DNA of 64,000 nucleotides from Pseudomonas sp. PD9R (lineage in GTDB: Bacteria; Pseudomonadota; Gammaproteobacteria; Pseudomonadales; Pseudomonadaceae). The position numbers were made by a program, and so were the translations under genes. How positions within the stretch are numbered: position 1 is the first letter of the stretch; every line of letters starts with the position of its first letter. Below the pieces are notes generated by a model that was given only the letters and a program-made list of their open reading frames with translations, ran no database searches and was not told the DNA's origin. The stretch spans positions 1-64,000 of the forward strand of contig NZ_JAHTMR010000011.1 in the NCBI RefSeq assembly GCF_019200975.1. Reading direction: 5' to 3'. This document shows, piece by piece, positions 36,412 through 46,308 of this stretch.

Positions 36412-39030
36412 TCAGCTGAACTCGCAAATGACACTGGCATCGCCTGCCAGCAGTGCATGAACACCCTTCAGAAATTCTCCGGTTGCCATCGCATCAAGCA
36501 AGCGGTCAGCCACCTGCGGCAGCACATGCAGGTCGAGCAAATAGTCGATCAGACGGGCGCCGCTGTCGCTCTGGATGCAACGCTCGGCCAGATGATCGAC
36601 GAGGTTCTGATCGTAGGTGAATTCCAGTTGACGTCGTCGCAGGCGCTCTCCCAGGCGGTCGAGTTTGATTTCAATCAGCTCGCGCAACACCGGCCCGCTG
36701 ACCGGGTAATAGGGCACTACGCGCATGCGCGCCAGTAACGCGGGTTTGAAATGTTGGCTGAGGACTGGTCGGATGGACGCTTCGAGCTCTTGCGCAGTGG
36801 GCCGTGCGCCGTTGCTGCAGAGGTCGCTGATTCGGTCGCTACCCAAGTTGGACGTCATCAGGATCAGCGTGTTGCGAAAGTCGATCTCGCGCCCTTCTCC
36901 ATCGTTGGCAACACCTTTGTCGAAGATTTGATAAAACAGGTTGAGAACGTCCGGGTCAGCCTTCTCAACTTCATCCAGCAAAACGACGGAATACGGCTTC
37001 TGACGCACGGCTTCGGTGAGCATGCCGCCCTCGCCGTAACCGACGTAACCAGGTGGCGAGCCGATCAGGCGCGAGACCGTGTGCTTCTCCTGGAACTCGG
37101 TCATGTTGATGGTGGTAATGAAACGCTCTCCGCCATACAACAAGTCCGCGATTGCCAGCGCAGTTTCGGTCTTGCCGACGCCACTTGGGCCGACGAGTAG
37201 AAATACGCCCACTGGCGCATCGGGTTTGCTCAGGCCGGCAGCCGTTGCGCGCATCGAGCGATCCAATGCTTGAACGGCTTGCTCCTGACCGCGAATGCGT
37301 TGGCGCAGATCGCTGGCAAAACCGGTGACTTTGGCATTGTGTTCACGGGCCAGTTGCGCCCGTGGCACACCGGTCCAGGCGCTGATCACTTCGGCTACCA
37401 GACGCGGGCACACTTCGAAGCTCACCAGACGTTCATCAACTTGTGCATCGATCAGAGCGCGATGGGTTTCGTTGAGAGCGATTTCCAGGGTTTCCACGCG
37501 CTGAGTTTCGTCTGCTCGCGCATCCATGCACGTGCTTGCGTTCGTTTCAACGACAGCACGGGCTTGAGCCAATTGCTGGCGCAGATCCAGCAGGCGCTGA
37601 GCCAGATCGGATTGCTCTGTCCAGCGGGTTTCCAGGGCACCTTTTTCCTTTTCCGCTTCGCGTAGTCGAACGTCCAAAGCTTCCAGCCCTTCAAGATCTA
37701 TCGGCAAGCCGGCTTCGGCATCACGACGCAACGCCTGCCGCCGGCGACTACCTTCAGCCAGTTCACCACGCAAACGCTCAAGGCTTTCCGGGGCGGTAGC
37801 CAGGCTGATACGAACTCGGGCACATGCGGTATCGAGGACATCCACCGCCTTGTCCGGCAACTGGCGCCCCGCCAGGTAGCGTGCGGACAACTCGGCGGCG
37901 GCCACTACCGCGTCATCGCGCAGATATATACCGTGACTCTTCTCGTACACCGCTGCCAGGCCGCGAAGAATGGTCACGGCTTCATTGACGGTGGGTTCAT
38001 GCAGCTGCACAGGTTGGAAACGACGGGCCAGAGCCGGGTCTTTTTCGAAGTATTTTTTGTACTCCGCCCACGTCGTGGCGGCGATGGTCCGCAACTCCCC
38101 ACGAGCCAGGGCCGGTTTGAGCAGATTCGCAGCATCAGAGCCACCGGCATTTCCCCCCGCGCCAACCAGCGTGTGGGCCTCATCGATAAACAGGATGATT
38201 GGTTTCGGCGAAGCCTTGACCTCATCGATCACGCCTTTCAGACGTCGCTCGAATTCGCCTTTGATGCTGGCTCCGGCCTGCAACAACCCCATGTCCAGGG
38301 ACAGCAGTTCAACATCTTTCAATGCGTGCGGTACTTCACCAGTTGCGATGCGCGATGCCAGTCCTTCGACGATGGCCGTTTTACCGACGCCCGCCTCACC
38401 GACAACAATCGGGTTGTTTTTGCGGCGACGGGCCAGGATATCGATCATCTGGCGGATAGCACCGTCACGGCACAACACCGGGTCCAGTTTGCCATTGCGG
38501 GCTTGTTGAGTGAGGTTGTGAGTGAAGCGCTCCAACAAGGATTCACCGGGTATGGCTGAATTGCCAATGCCCGGTTGTTCCACTTTGGATAACGCAAACT
38601 CCTTCAGCCGCTCTGTGTTCAACCTGGCCAACAGCGACTGGTAACGGCTACCGGCGTAGCGCAGCGGGTTACGCAGAAGCGCGAGAATCAGCGCGGCCTG
38701 ACCGACATGGCTCTGACCCAATTCGAGGTTCGCCGTTAGCAGGGCGTCCTGCAGCCATTGCACCAATTCAGGGGCGAACACCGGGTTGCGTGAAGCGCTG
38801 TGCTCGATCCGCGTTTGCAGCGCGGCTGCCAGATCGCCGGCATCTACCTCAGCGTCCTGCAACGCGCGGCCGAGCCAGCTTGCCGGGCGCTCCAGCAACG
38901 CCAGCAGCAGGTCTTCGACGAGAATCTTACTGCCACCACGGGAGACGCAACGCTCGGCAGAACCTTCCAGGTCGCGACGGGTTTCAGCGTCCAGCGCCTG
39001 GATGAGTTGTTGCAGGTCCACATTGATCAT
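36412..39030 (-). CDS. clpV: T6SS sheath-disassembly ATPase ClpV (TssH)
   Basis: ClpV unfolds contracted TssBC sheaths for recycling. The 872-residue AAA+ protein has a ClpV-type N domain (residues about 1-150), NBD1 (Walker A GEAGVGKTAIVEG, Walker B ILFIDEAHTL), a middle coiled region (about 400-520, rich in LRE/AEKEK) and NBD2 (GPSGVGKTETALAI, VVLLDEVEKAD). The Met at 39030 (MINVDLQQLIQ) is preferred to the one three codons earlier because AGGG lies at a better distance. It follows tssG closely. Confidence 0.95.
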   Translation of the reverse strand: MINVDLQQLIQALDAETRRDLEGSAERCVSRGGSKILVEDLLLALLERPASWLGRALQDAEVDAGDLAAALQTRIEHSASRNPVFAPELVQWLQDALLTANLELGQSHVGQAALILALLRNPLRYAGSRYQSLLARLNTERLKEFALSKVEQPGIGNSAIPGESLLERFTHNLTQQARNGKLDPVLCRDGAIRQMIDILARRRKNNPIVVGEAGVGKTAIVEGLASRIATGEVPHALKDVELLSLDMGLLQAGASIKGEFERRLKGVIDEVKASPKPIILFIDEAHTLVGAGGNAGGSDAANLLKPALARGELRTIAATTWAEYKKYFEKDPALARRFQPVQLHEPTVNEAVTILRGLAAVYEKSHGIYLRDDAVVAAAELSARYLAGRQLPDKAVDVLDTACARVRISLATAPESLERLRGELAEGSRRRQALRRDAEAGLPIDLEGLEALDVRLREAEKEKGALETRWTEQSDLAQRLLDLRQQLAQARAVVETNASTCMDARADETQRVETLEIALNETHRALIDAQVDERLVSFEVCPRLVAEVISAWTGVPRAQLAREHNAKVTGFASDLRQRIRGQEQAVQALDRSMRATAAGLSKPDAPVGVFLLVGPSGVGKTETALAIADLLYGGERFITTINMTEFQEKHTVSRLIGSPPGYVGYGEGGMLTEAVRQKPYSVVLLDEVEKADPDVLNLFYQIFDKGVANDGEGREIDFRNTLILMTSNLGSDRISDLCSNGARPTAQELEASIRPVLSQHFKPALLARMRVVPYYPVSGPVLRELIEIKLDRLGERLRRRQLEFTYDQNLVDHLAERCIQSDSGARLIDYLLDLHVLPQVADRLLDAMATGEFLKGVHALLAGDASVICEFS

Positions 39031-39041
39031 CGAACACATCC

Positions 39042-40043
39042 CTAGTGAATTTTGCTGCTCAAGGTCACGACACCGTCAGCCCGTTCACGACCAAGCCAAC
39101 TGGTCCATCCCAGATGGCAGGCGTTTTGCTCGCCAACGCGCAGTTCGCGGATTTCTTCCTGGCGCAAGACCAGGCGAATGTCGTAATCGAGCGGGTCACG
39201 CAGCGTGAATCGCACCAACGCGCACAGCGGCTGATAGCCGAAACCGATCGGAAGAAATTCATGAAAGCGTTGCCAGTCGAGTTCGCGTATATGGATGCGG
39301 AATTTGCCACTGCGATCCCGGACGTGATCGCCCAGCACCAGGTCTTCCCCGAGCTTGCTGTTGGCAAATCCGAGGCGATTGCGTTGTTCGTCAAGAATGT
39401 CGACGCGACGCTCAATGCACTGCTCGATGGTCAGATCGGCATGCTTGAAGTAGTAGCGCAGCACGGCTTCGATCAGCGCTGCAGAGTGCGCCCGTAAACT
39501 GAGCAGGCCGAGGTACGGCAACAGGCGTTTCCAGTTCAGCTCGCGGGCCTTGCGGATATCTTCGCCACCCAGCCCGATCAGGGCGAACAGTTGCTCGGAA
39601 AACGGGTCCAGGGCACCACTCTTGAAGCCCGCGTGATAGCGATACTTGCGCCAGATCGGCAACATCAGCCTCTGCAAGCGATGGTGAAACAGGTCGAGGA
39701 AAGTACGGGTCGTGTGGCCGTCCTCGCCCAAGGCCTGCTCACCGTAAAACGCTGGCAACGGCGAACCTGAACCCGTCAGGCCCAGCAAGTTGAAACGCAA
39801 CCGGGCACGCATCTGCCCGTTCTCTTCAAAGAATTCCACACGGTCAACGTCGCTGCCGGGGAAACCCAGGCTCGGGTTGGCCTGGAACTCCAACTGGTCG
39901 TACAGATCGTCTTCGCTCAGAAGCGGATGCGCTTCACGCAGCCGATCTACGACCAACTGGACGGCCTGAAACAGCGAGTATTCGCGTATTACCCTGCTCA
40001 GCCCACTTAAAGCAGGGGCTGCAGGCCCATGCGGGGTGTCCAT
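39042..40043 (-). CDS. tssG: T6SS baseplate protein TssG
   Basis: TssG is part of the TssEFGK baseplate wedge. The 333-residue protein shows the DUF1305/VasB features: FQAVQLVVDRLREAHP, FQANPSLGFPGSDVDRVEFF, FNLLGLTGSGSPLPAFYGE and LDLFHHRLQRLM. Its start overlaps the end of tssF by 37 bases, the usual tight coupling of this pair, which fits their joint assembly. Confidence 0.94.
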   Translation of the reverse strand: MDTPHGPAAPALSGLSRVIREYSLFQAVQLVVDRLREAHPLLSEDDLYDQLEFQANPSLGFPGSDVDRVEFFEENGQMRARLRFNLLGLTGSGSPLPAFYGEQALGEDGHTTRTFLDLFHHRLQRLMLPIWRKYRYHAGFKSGALDPFSEQLFALIGLGGEDIRKARELNWKRLLPYLGLLSLRAHSAALIEAVLRYYFKHADLTIEQCIERRVDILDEQRNRLGFANSKLGEDLVLGDHVRDRSGKFRIHIRELDWQRFHEFLPIGFGYQPLCALVRFTLRDPLDYDIRLVLRQEEIRELRVGEQNACHLGWTSWLGRERADGVVTLSSKIH

Positions 40044-41794
40044 TGATACACCTCTCCCTGTGTGCTGATTACCCGCAACTCGTGGTACGAATTGAGGCTG
40101 GCGTAGAGTGCGAAAAACTCGTTGAGGACCGACGCGAACACAAACAAGTCACCCTCGCCGATGTACCCCTGTGGATCGATGGTCAACTCGGTGCGTAGCC
40201 CGCGTACCGGCAATCCCCGGTGCAATCTGTCGACATGCTGGTGCTTGATCGATTTCAGCCCCCCGAGCAGTCGCTTGCTGACCTTTTCCGCGTGCTGGTC
40301 GTAGTAGCGCGGCAGGTCATACGTCTCGAGAATCACCTTCAAGGCGTTGACGTCGGCCAGAGACAGGTAGTTGAGCGACATATTGCTGATCAACTTCCAG
40401 AGGAAGTCACGATTGAGCGGCGGAGCAAAACTTGAAGTGACCGCCGTGATGTTGCGAAAACTCAAGAGTTCCGGCGTCTGCGGACAGGGCTGATTGATGT
40501 CCCCCAGCTTCAATTTGCGCGGCAGGTTCTGGTTGGTGCACATCAGTTCGATCGACAGCGTTTCCTGCATTTCGGTATGACGAATACCGAAACTCAAGTA
40601 GGTGTCGAGGCCATCGTGCAACAGGGATGGGCGCTGGCGAACGCTGTAGTGCGGACGACTGACGGGCACATCGAAACTTGGATCGTGCTCGAAGGATTCG
40701 AACGGCACATATTTCCGATAATTCTTTCCACCGGGGTCCCACCCGACGACCGTTTCCACCGAGAACACACCGCAACTTTCCTGGCCGTATTGAGCCGGCA
40801 ACAGCAAGTGCTCATCCTGCTTTCCGTCGAGACGGATCGGCAGCGCATCGTGCTCGAACAGATTGACGACCGGTGTGCAGTAGAGCTTTACATTGTCCAG
40901 GGTTGGACGCAGTCGCTGTATGCCGCTCTTTTGAATATCGAAGCGCAACTCCAGGCCTCGCACTTGCCTGAGGGTGTCTTCGGGCAAGGCATTGATGAGA
41001 TCGAGACCGTTGATATCGACGAACAGGAACTTGTCCTGGAAAGCAAAATACTCTTGCAGGTAGCGATAGCCACGGAAGGTGTTCAGCGGATACGGTGTCA
41101 GCGCTTCTGCTTCGTCGAAGCCCACCGGTTGAACGGGATCGCCGGGCAACTTGAACCCCAGCGGAATACCGCTCGCGCCCTCAATCGGCTTGCCAGCGGC
41201 GTCCAGCGGGATCAGTTCGATGCCATTCAAATGACGCAAAAGACTCAAGTAGAGCATTTGGCTGACGTAGCGCTCGCCGGCAAAGTGCAGACGCAAACGA
41301 CTCAACTCCAGCTCACCAAGATGACCGTCGGCGCTCATCTCCAGCCGCAGGCTCAGTAACGCTCCATCACCCTTGACCGAATAATTCAGTGCGACCAGAT
41401 CCAGCGCTGACACTTCGGTTGCGTAGCAAGTGCGGAAACGGCAGCACACACCTTCGATTGGCACACTCTCCACCGGCGTGTCGCGTTCCACCGTCAATGC
41501 CGGTCCCGAATGCGGCAACGGCGCAAACTGCAGCATGCTGAACGCTGGCAATGGGCGCATGTAGTTGGGCCACAACAATTGCATCAACGAATGGCTCAGC
41601 TCCGGCAGTTCGTCGTCAAGCTTCTGCCGCAAACGTCCGGTCAGAAACGCGAAGCCTTCAAGCAACCGCTCCACATCCGGATCCCGTCCAGGCTGCCCCA
41701 GGAAAGGTGCCAAGGCCGGACTACGCTCGGCGAAACGCCGACCCAACTGGCGAAGTGCAGTCAGCTCGCTTTGGTAGTAGTGGTTAAACGACAT
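40007..41794 (-). CDS. tssF: T6SS baseplate protein TssF
   Basis: TssF, with TssG and TssE, builds the baseplate wedge. The 595-residue protein starts with the family signature FNHYYQSELTALRQLGRRFA, followed by AERSPALAPFLG and DPDVERLLEGFAFLTGRLR. The C-terminal NYLSLADVNALKVILETYDL and RGLRTELTIDP segments are also typical. It lies 15 bases after tssE and overlaps tssG. Confidence 0.95.
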   Translation of the reverse strand: MSFNHYYQSELTALRQLGRRFAERSPALAPFLGQPGRDPDVERLLEGFAFLTGRLRQKLDDELPELSHSLMQLLWPNYMRPLPAFSMLQFAPLPHSGPALTVERDTPVESVPIEGVCCRFRTCYATEVSALDLVALNYSVKGDGALLSLRLEMSADGHLGELELSRLRLHFAGERYVSQMLYLSLLRHLNGIELIPLDAAGKPIEGASGIPLGFKLPGDPVQPVGFDEAEALTPYPLNTFRGYRYLQEYFAFQDKFLFVDINGLDLINALPEDTLRQVRGLELRFDIQKSGIQRLRPTLDNVKLYCTPVVNLFEHDALPIRLDGKQDEHLLLPAQYGQESCGVFSVETVVGWDPGGKNYRKYVPFESFEHDPSFDVPVSRPHYSVRQRPSLLHDGLDTYLSFGIRHTEMQETLSIELMCTNQNLPRKLKLGDINQPCPQTPELLSFRNITAVTSSFAPPLNRDFLWKLISNMSLNYLSLADVNALKVILETYDLPRYYDQHAEKVSKRLLGGLKSIKHQHVDRLHRGLPVRGLRTELTIDPQGYIGEGDLFVFASVLNEFFALYASLNSYHELRVISTQGEVYQWTPRMGLQPLL

Positions 41795-41809
41795 GGAAAA
41801 TTCCGTCTG

Positions 41810-42220
41810 TCATTGGTTGACCTTGACCTGCCCGCTGCCATCCAGGCACGCGGAAAAACTGGCCTGACGTTTGAATCCATCAATCTCCAGCAAGCCCTCA
41901 ATGCTGAAGGACAGGCGCAGAAGATCGTCACTACGCGGCCCAGGTGAAACGCGAACCCTGCTCAGACGAGGCTCGTAGGCCTCGATGATGTGTTCGATGG
42001 CCTGGCGCGCTTGACTCAGCGAATCGTGCAGGCTCAGGCGCATGTCATTGAGATCAGGTAATCCGTAGTCGGGCAGTGTCTGCACACTGCCCGCACGGGT
42101 GCTGAGCATCATGGCCAGATGAGCAGCCACAGACGCCATGGCAGAGTTTTCGCGACTCCAGCCGATACGTTTATCCGTATCGCCACCCAGGCGTTCAAAG
42201 AGGCTGCCGTATTCAGTCAT
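41810..42220 (-). CDS. tssE: T6SS baseplate protein TssE (gp25-like)
   Basis: TssE links the baseplate to the sheath and resembles phage T4 gp25. The 136-residue protein has the gp25/lysozyme-like signature: GSLFERLGG at the start, LDLL-type LPDYGLPDLNDM in the middle, and IEHIIEAYEPRLSRVRV, which includes the conserved EPRL motif. It sits between tssC (13 bases) and tssF (15 bases). Confidence 0.93.
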   Translation of the reverse strand: MTEYGSLFERLGGDTDKRIGWSRENSAMASVAAHLAMMLSTRAGSVQTLPDYGLPDLNDMRLSLHDSLSQARQAIEHIIEAYEPRLSRVRVSPGPRSDDLLRLSFSIEGLLEIDGFKRQASFSACLDGSGQVKVNQ

Positions 42221-42233
42221 GAGTCAGCTCTGC

Positions 42234-43706
42234 CTACTCTTTGTCCAGCTTGCCGACCAGCGACAGGGTGAAATCGGCGCCCATGTATTTGAAGTGCGGG
42301 CGCACGTTCAGGTTGACGCGATACCAGCCAGGTTCGCCGTCGACATCGCTGACAATGATCTGCGCCGCGCGCAGCGGCCGACGACCACGGACTTCGGCAC
42401 TCGGGTTTTCCTGATCGGCCACGTACTGGCGAATCCACTTGTTGAGCTCAAGCTCAAGGTCGGTCCGCTCTTTCCATGACCCCAGTTGCTCGCGCTGCAG
42501 CACTTTCAAATAGTGGGCCAGCCGATTGACGATCATCATGTACGGCAGTTGGGTGCCGAGCTTGTAATTGAGCTCTGCAACCTTGCCTTCGGCACTGATG
42601 CCGAACTGTTTGGGCTTCTGTACGGAACTGGCGGAAAAGAACGCCGCGTTGTCGCTACCCTTGCGCATCGTCAGGGCGATAAAGCCTTCCTCCGCCAACT
42701 CAAACTCACGGCGATCAGACACCAGCACTTCGGTTGGAATCTTGGTTTCGATTTCGCCCATGCTTTCGAAATGGTGCAACGGAAGGTCTTCTACCGCGCC
42801 GCCGCTTTGCGGGCCAATGATGTTCGGGCACCAGCGAAATTTGGCAAAACTGTCGGTCAGCCGGGTGCCAAATGCGTAGGCCGTATTGCCCCACAAATAA
42901 TGCTCATGGCTGTTCGCGACGGTTTCCTTGTACACAAATGACTTCACCGGATTTTCTTCCGGGTCATAGGGATTACGCAGCAGGAAACGCGGCACGGTCA
43001 GGCCAAAGTAGCGGGCGTCTTCCGACTGGCGGAAGCTCTGCCATTTGGCGAATTGCGGGCCTTCGAAGTGATCTTTCAGGTCTTTGAGGTCCGGCAGGCC
43101 GTTGAAGCTCTCCAGACCAAAAAATTTCGGGCCGGCCGCTGCAATAAACGGGGCATGGGACATGCAGGCAACGCTGGATACGTACTGCATCAGCTTCACG
43201 TCCGGCGAACTCGGGGACATGAAGTAGTTGGCAATCATCGCACCGACCGGCTGACCACCAAACTGGCCGTACTCAGCGGTGTAGATATGCTTGTACAAGC
43301 CGGCCTGCATCACTTCCGGCGAGTCTTCAAAGTCGTCCAGCAAGTCTGCCTTGGAGACGTTAAGGATTTCGATCTTGATGTTTTCGCGGAAATTGGTGCG
43401 GTCCACCAGTAACTGCAAACCACGCCACGAGGCTTCCAGTGACTGGAAATCAGGGTGGTGGAGGATTTCGTCCATCTGACCACTGAGCTTGGCATCGATG
43501 TGCGCGATCATGCGGTCAACCATGGCTTTCTTGACCGGCTCACCCGTGTTCTGTGGCTTGAGCAGCTCTTCGATGAACGCCGACACGCCGCGCTTGGCGA
43601 TATCGTAGGCCTCGTCGTCTGGGGTCAGACGGGTTTGCGCGATGATGCTGTCGAGAATGCTGTATTGGCCGCTCTCGCTCTGTTGTTGTGCTGCATGGGT
43701 GCTCAT
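42234..43706 (-). CDS. tssC: T6SS contractile sheath large subunit TssC (VipB)
   Basis: TssC pairs with TssB to form the contractile tail sheath. The 490-residue protein has the EvpB/VipB signatures: HPDFQSLEASWRGLQLLVDR, YGQFGGQPVGAMIANYF, PFIAAAGPKFFGLESF and, near the end, RPLRAAQIIVSDVDGEPGWY. Length and domain order are normal. It lies 26 bases after tssB. Confidence 0.96.
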   Translation of the reverse strand: MSTHAAQQQSESGQYSILDSIIAQTRLTPDDEAYDIAKRGVSAFIEELLKPQNTGEPVKKAMVDRMIAHIDAKLSGQMDEILHHPDFQSLEASWRGLQLLVDRTNFRENIKIEILNVSKADLLDDFEDSPEVMQAGLYKHIYTAEYGQFGGQPVGAMIANYFMSPSSPDVKLMQYVSSVACMSHAPFIAAAGPKFFGLESFNGLPDLKDLKDHFEGPQFAKWQSFRQSEDARYFGLTVPRFLLRNPYDPEENPVKSFVYKETVANSHEHYLWGNTAYAFGTRLTDSFAKFRWCPNIIGPQSGGAVEDLPLHHFESMGEIETKIPTEVLVSDRREFELAEEGFIALTMRKGSDNAAFFSASSVQKPKQFGISAEGKVAELNYKLGTQLPYMMIVNRLAHYLKVLQREQLGSWKERTDLELELNKWIRQYVADQENPSAEVRGRRPLRAAQIIVSDVDGEPGWYRVNLNVRPHFKYMGADFTLSLVGKLDKE

Positions 43707-43732
43707 ATTGGCTTCCTTGGCTGATGGGAGAC

Positions 43733-44236
43733 TCAGGCTGGCTGGGCCGAGGCGTTCAGGCCCAGCTCACTCAGGACACGATTGCGGGACTCATCGTCGG
43801 CAAGCACGCCTTCGATGGCCTTGCGGAATGCAGGCGTATTGCCAAGCGGCCCTTTGAGGGCTACCAGTGCGTTACGCAGCTCCATCAGTTTTTTCAGTTC
43901 AGGCACTTGCTCGACCAGGCTGGCCGGGTTGAAGTCTTTCATCGAGTCGATGCACAACTTCACTGCCAGTTCTTCAGCACCGCTGGCCTCTTGAAGCCGG
44001 TTCGGCACGCTCAAGGTCAGCTGCAGTTCTTGCTTGGCCAGCACTTCGTCAAAGGTCAGCTTATCGATGCTGATTGGCTTGCGATCTTCAACTTTGCGTT
44101 CGTCCATGCGGTGGGTGTAGTCACCGATTGCCAGCAGTTTCAACGGCAGCTCAATCTCTTCCTGGGCCCCACCGGTGGCAGGCTTGAAAGTGACGTTGAT
44201 GCGTTCCTTGGGGGCTACCGAGCCTTCTTTGGCCAT
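43733..44236 (-). CDS. tssB: T6SS contractile sheath small subunit TssB (VipA)
   Basis: TssB is the small sheath subunit and carries the helix that ClpV recognises. The 167-residue protein starts MAKEGSVAPKERINVTFKPA and contains ELPLKLLAIGDYTHRMDERK and VEDRKPISIDKLTFDEVL, which are typical of VipA. The ATG at 44236 is preferred over a frame open to 44302, since the family starts here and AAGGAG lies just upstream. It is 26 bases after tssA. Confidence 0.95.
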   Translation of the reverse strand: MAKEGSVAPKERINVTFKPATGGAQEEIELPLKLLAIGDYTHRMDERKVEDRKPISIDKLTFDEVLAKQELQLTLSVPNRLQEASGAEELAVKLCIDSMKDFNPASLVEQVPELKKLMELRNALVALKGPLGNTPAFRKAIEGVLADDESRNRVLSELGLNASAQPA

Positions 44237-44262
44237 GGCTTTTCTCCTTGCGGTTACGGCCT

Positions 44263-45825
44263 TTAGGCCTGGTCGAGTACAACTTCGAGGTCGAGGTGGC
44301 ACAACCTGCGATAAATTTCTTCCTTGCGTTCACGTACCGCGTGGTTCTGCGGCAGCAACTCGCAGCAGCTATGCAGCAATTGCAGCACTTGCAACGCGAG
44401 GTCCGGCTCCCAGGTGTGCAGACCTGCGTCATGTAATGTCTGGTCGAGGGTTTCGAGCTGGGTCTTGGCCAGTTCGAATTTCCTGGCCATGAAACACAAC
44501 CGCGCCAAGGCGAACTGCCAGAAAAAACGCGCGCGTGCACCATGGGCGCTTTGCAGACCCTGCTTGAGAATTTGCACGGCAGCCTTGAGGCCGTCCTTGC
44601 GCAAGATCGGCTGGACGTCCTCCAGCGCTCGCTCCCACAGCGGCTGGGCCTCAAGGGTTTCCATCGGGCGGGGTGCGCTGGGGCTTTGCAGATGCGGCAT
44701 GACGTGAACATCTATCCATGCGCGGGTGACCGGGTCGGCGAAAGGCGCGCCATCGTGGAAACGCAGTTCGGTAACGCCGGGCAGGCGCTGAATCAACAAT
44801 GCGAAATGGATTGCCACCTCACGCATGGCCATTTCCGCATTCAGGCCCTCAAGGCACTCCCAGATCATGCGCTGACCATCGAACCAGAATGGCGCCTTGG
44901 CCAGACTGGCTTCGAGCTCAACGACCAGGTCGGCGTACTGAGCCTGATCGAAACGCTCCCGACAGCGTTTGAGTTTGTCCGCGGGCAGCCCGCGTAATGC
45001 TGTGATCTGCTCGGCGTTACGCTCGGGCAAGGTATCGACAGATAGCCAGAGCAACGTGCGATTCAAGCGCAGGGCGCGCAGATCGGTGGCCTTTTGCTTT
45101 AGCCACCACGCACACAAGGGCCGCGCACTGTCCTGCTGGGCACGCAACGCTTTATGGGCATCTTTTTCGTTGTCGATGGGCGCACTCGGGTTGAACAACT
45201 GCGTGGCAACTTGTTTGACTTGAGCCACCGCCGACTCCACCAAAGTGGGTGTCGGCTGATGTTCAGTCGTGCGTTGCACCATGTTTTTCAAGCGCCGGGA
45301 AATCGGCAATAACAAAGGCGCATCGTCACCCAGTCGCTCGCTGCAAATGACTTCAAGACCGTCCAGATGCTCCGTCAAACAACGGAACAATGGCAGTTGC
45401 TCCTTGATCGCAACGTTTTCGTTCAGCACTTGCTCCAGACGCTGCACCAACCAGCTGAACGCGGCGGCGCGGGTACGGGGTTTGCTCGGGTAAACATCAG
45501 TCCAGTGGCTGTCGCACAGGTGATGCAGCAATCCGAGGCCGGCCAACAACCCCTGGAACGATTCGCACTGATACAAGGCCCATGTCAGCCAAGCGCCAAC
45601 CCGTAGATCCTTCGACTGCGTACGCAGAAGGCTTTCGCAGTTTTCGCGAACTTTCTGCCAGTCGATCTGACTGCTTTCATGCATGGATTGGGCTTTGCCC
45701 AGCTCGCGTTCCAGCGCTTCATATTCATTCGAAAAACGAACGTCCTCGCCCGCGAAACTCCCTTTGGAAACAGAGACTTTAGCGAGTTCAAGGTAATGAG
45801 CGGAAAGCTTGCTTGAGTAAGACAT
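44263..45825 (-). CDS. tssA: T6SS protein TssA (ImpA/VasJ type)
   Basis: TssA initiates and coordinates tail-tube and sheath growth. The 520-residue protein has the ImpA N-terminal domain (residues about 10-150: EDVRFSNEYEALERELGKAQ, VGAWLTWALYQCESFQGLLA, DVYPSKPRTRAAAFSWL) and a C-terminal VasJ-like region. It is the first gene of the minus-strand operon and matches hsiA2 of HSI-II. The operon promoter must lie in the 483-base gap to the right; I could not identify it. Confidence 0.9.
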   Translation of the reverse strand: MSYSSKLSAHYLELAKVSVSKGSFAGEDVRFSNEYEALERELGKAQSMHESSQIDWQKVRENCESLLRTQSKDLRVGAWLTWALYQCESFQGLLAGLGLLHHLCDSHWTDVYPSKPRTRAAAFSWLVQRLEQVLNENVAIKEQLPLFRCLTEHLDGLEVICSERLGDDAPLLLPISRRLKNMVQRTTEHQPTPTLVESAVAQVKQVATQLFNPSAPIDNEKDAHKALRAQQDSARPLCAWWLKQKATDLRALRLNRTLLWLSVDTLPERNAEQITALRGLPADKLKRCRERFDQAQYADLVVELEASLAKAPFWFDGQRMIWECLEGLNAEMAMREVAIHFALLIQRLPGVTELRFHDGAPFADPVTRAWIDVHVMPHLQSPSAPRPMETLEAQPLWERALEDVQPILRKDGLKAAVQILKQGLQSAHGARARFFWQFALARLCFMARKFELAKTQLETLDQTLHDAGLHTWEPDLALQVLQLLHSCCELLPQNHAVRERKEEIYRRLCHLDLEVVLDQA

Positions 45826-46308
45826 CCATAGCCTTTTTTGTCATTCGTCAATTGAAGTTTCAATGACGTCAACCCCCATATCCGAGGTGGCGCAGAGCAT
45901 GACAAAAATAAGAAATGAAAAATGTAGGACGCTTCTGAAAATGCAAGCAGATGAAACGAGCAAGTTAGAGCTCTGTAGTATTAGTTGCACTTATCAGTAA
46001 GAAAAATTACCGGAATGCAATTTCATCGGCCGTCTTATTGACGTGCCTTACAAGCAATTAACTATCGAAATCACAGCGTTTGAAATCCACGCAACACACT
46101 TGAGGCCCGTCTTATTGGCGTCCAAGGCAACATTCTGAAATACAGGAAGCTCCTGACCAAAACAAAAGAACTTTCTTACATAAATCCTTCCAGGGCCTTG
46201 TTAGCGTGCTTCGGCAATCGGCGCAGATTCAAACCCGACATGACTTGCCGGGTGACGTTGTCACTTCCAGCTCAAGGACGAGCTAATGAAAAGCAAAAGG
46301 ATAAGCGT
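45826..46308. promoter_or_regulatory. Divergent intergenic region between the tssA operon and vgrG
   Basis: This AT-rich gap of 483 bases must carry promoters for both the 16-gene T6SS operon (leftwards) and the vgrG effector genes (rightwards). It contains a direct repeat, CGTCTTATTGACGT at 46031-46044 and CGTCTTATTGGCGT at 46108-46121, spaced 77 bases apart. A near-sigma-54 element on the minus strand has the wrong GG-to-GC spacing (11 instead of 10). No gene fits here. Confidence 0.6.

Noticed and set aside
46005..46035. Near sigma-54 promoter on the minus strand upstream of tssA (GG...TTGCA)
   Set aside because: The spacing between GG and GC is 11 bases, not the strict 10, and the -24 context is poor.
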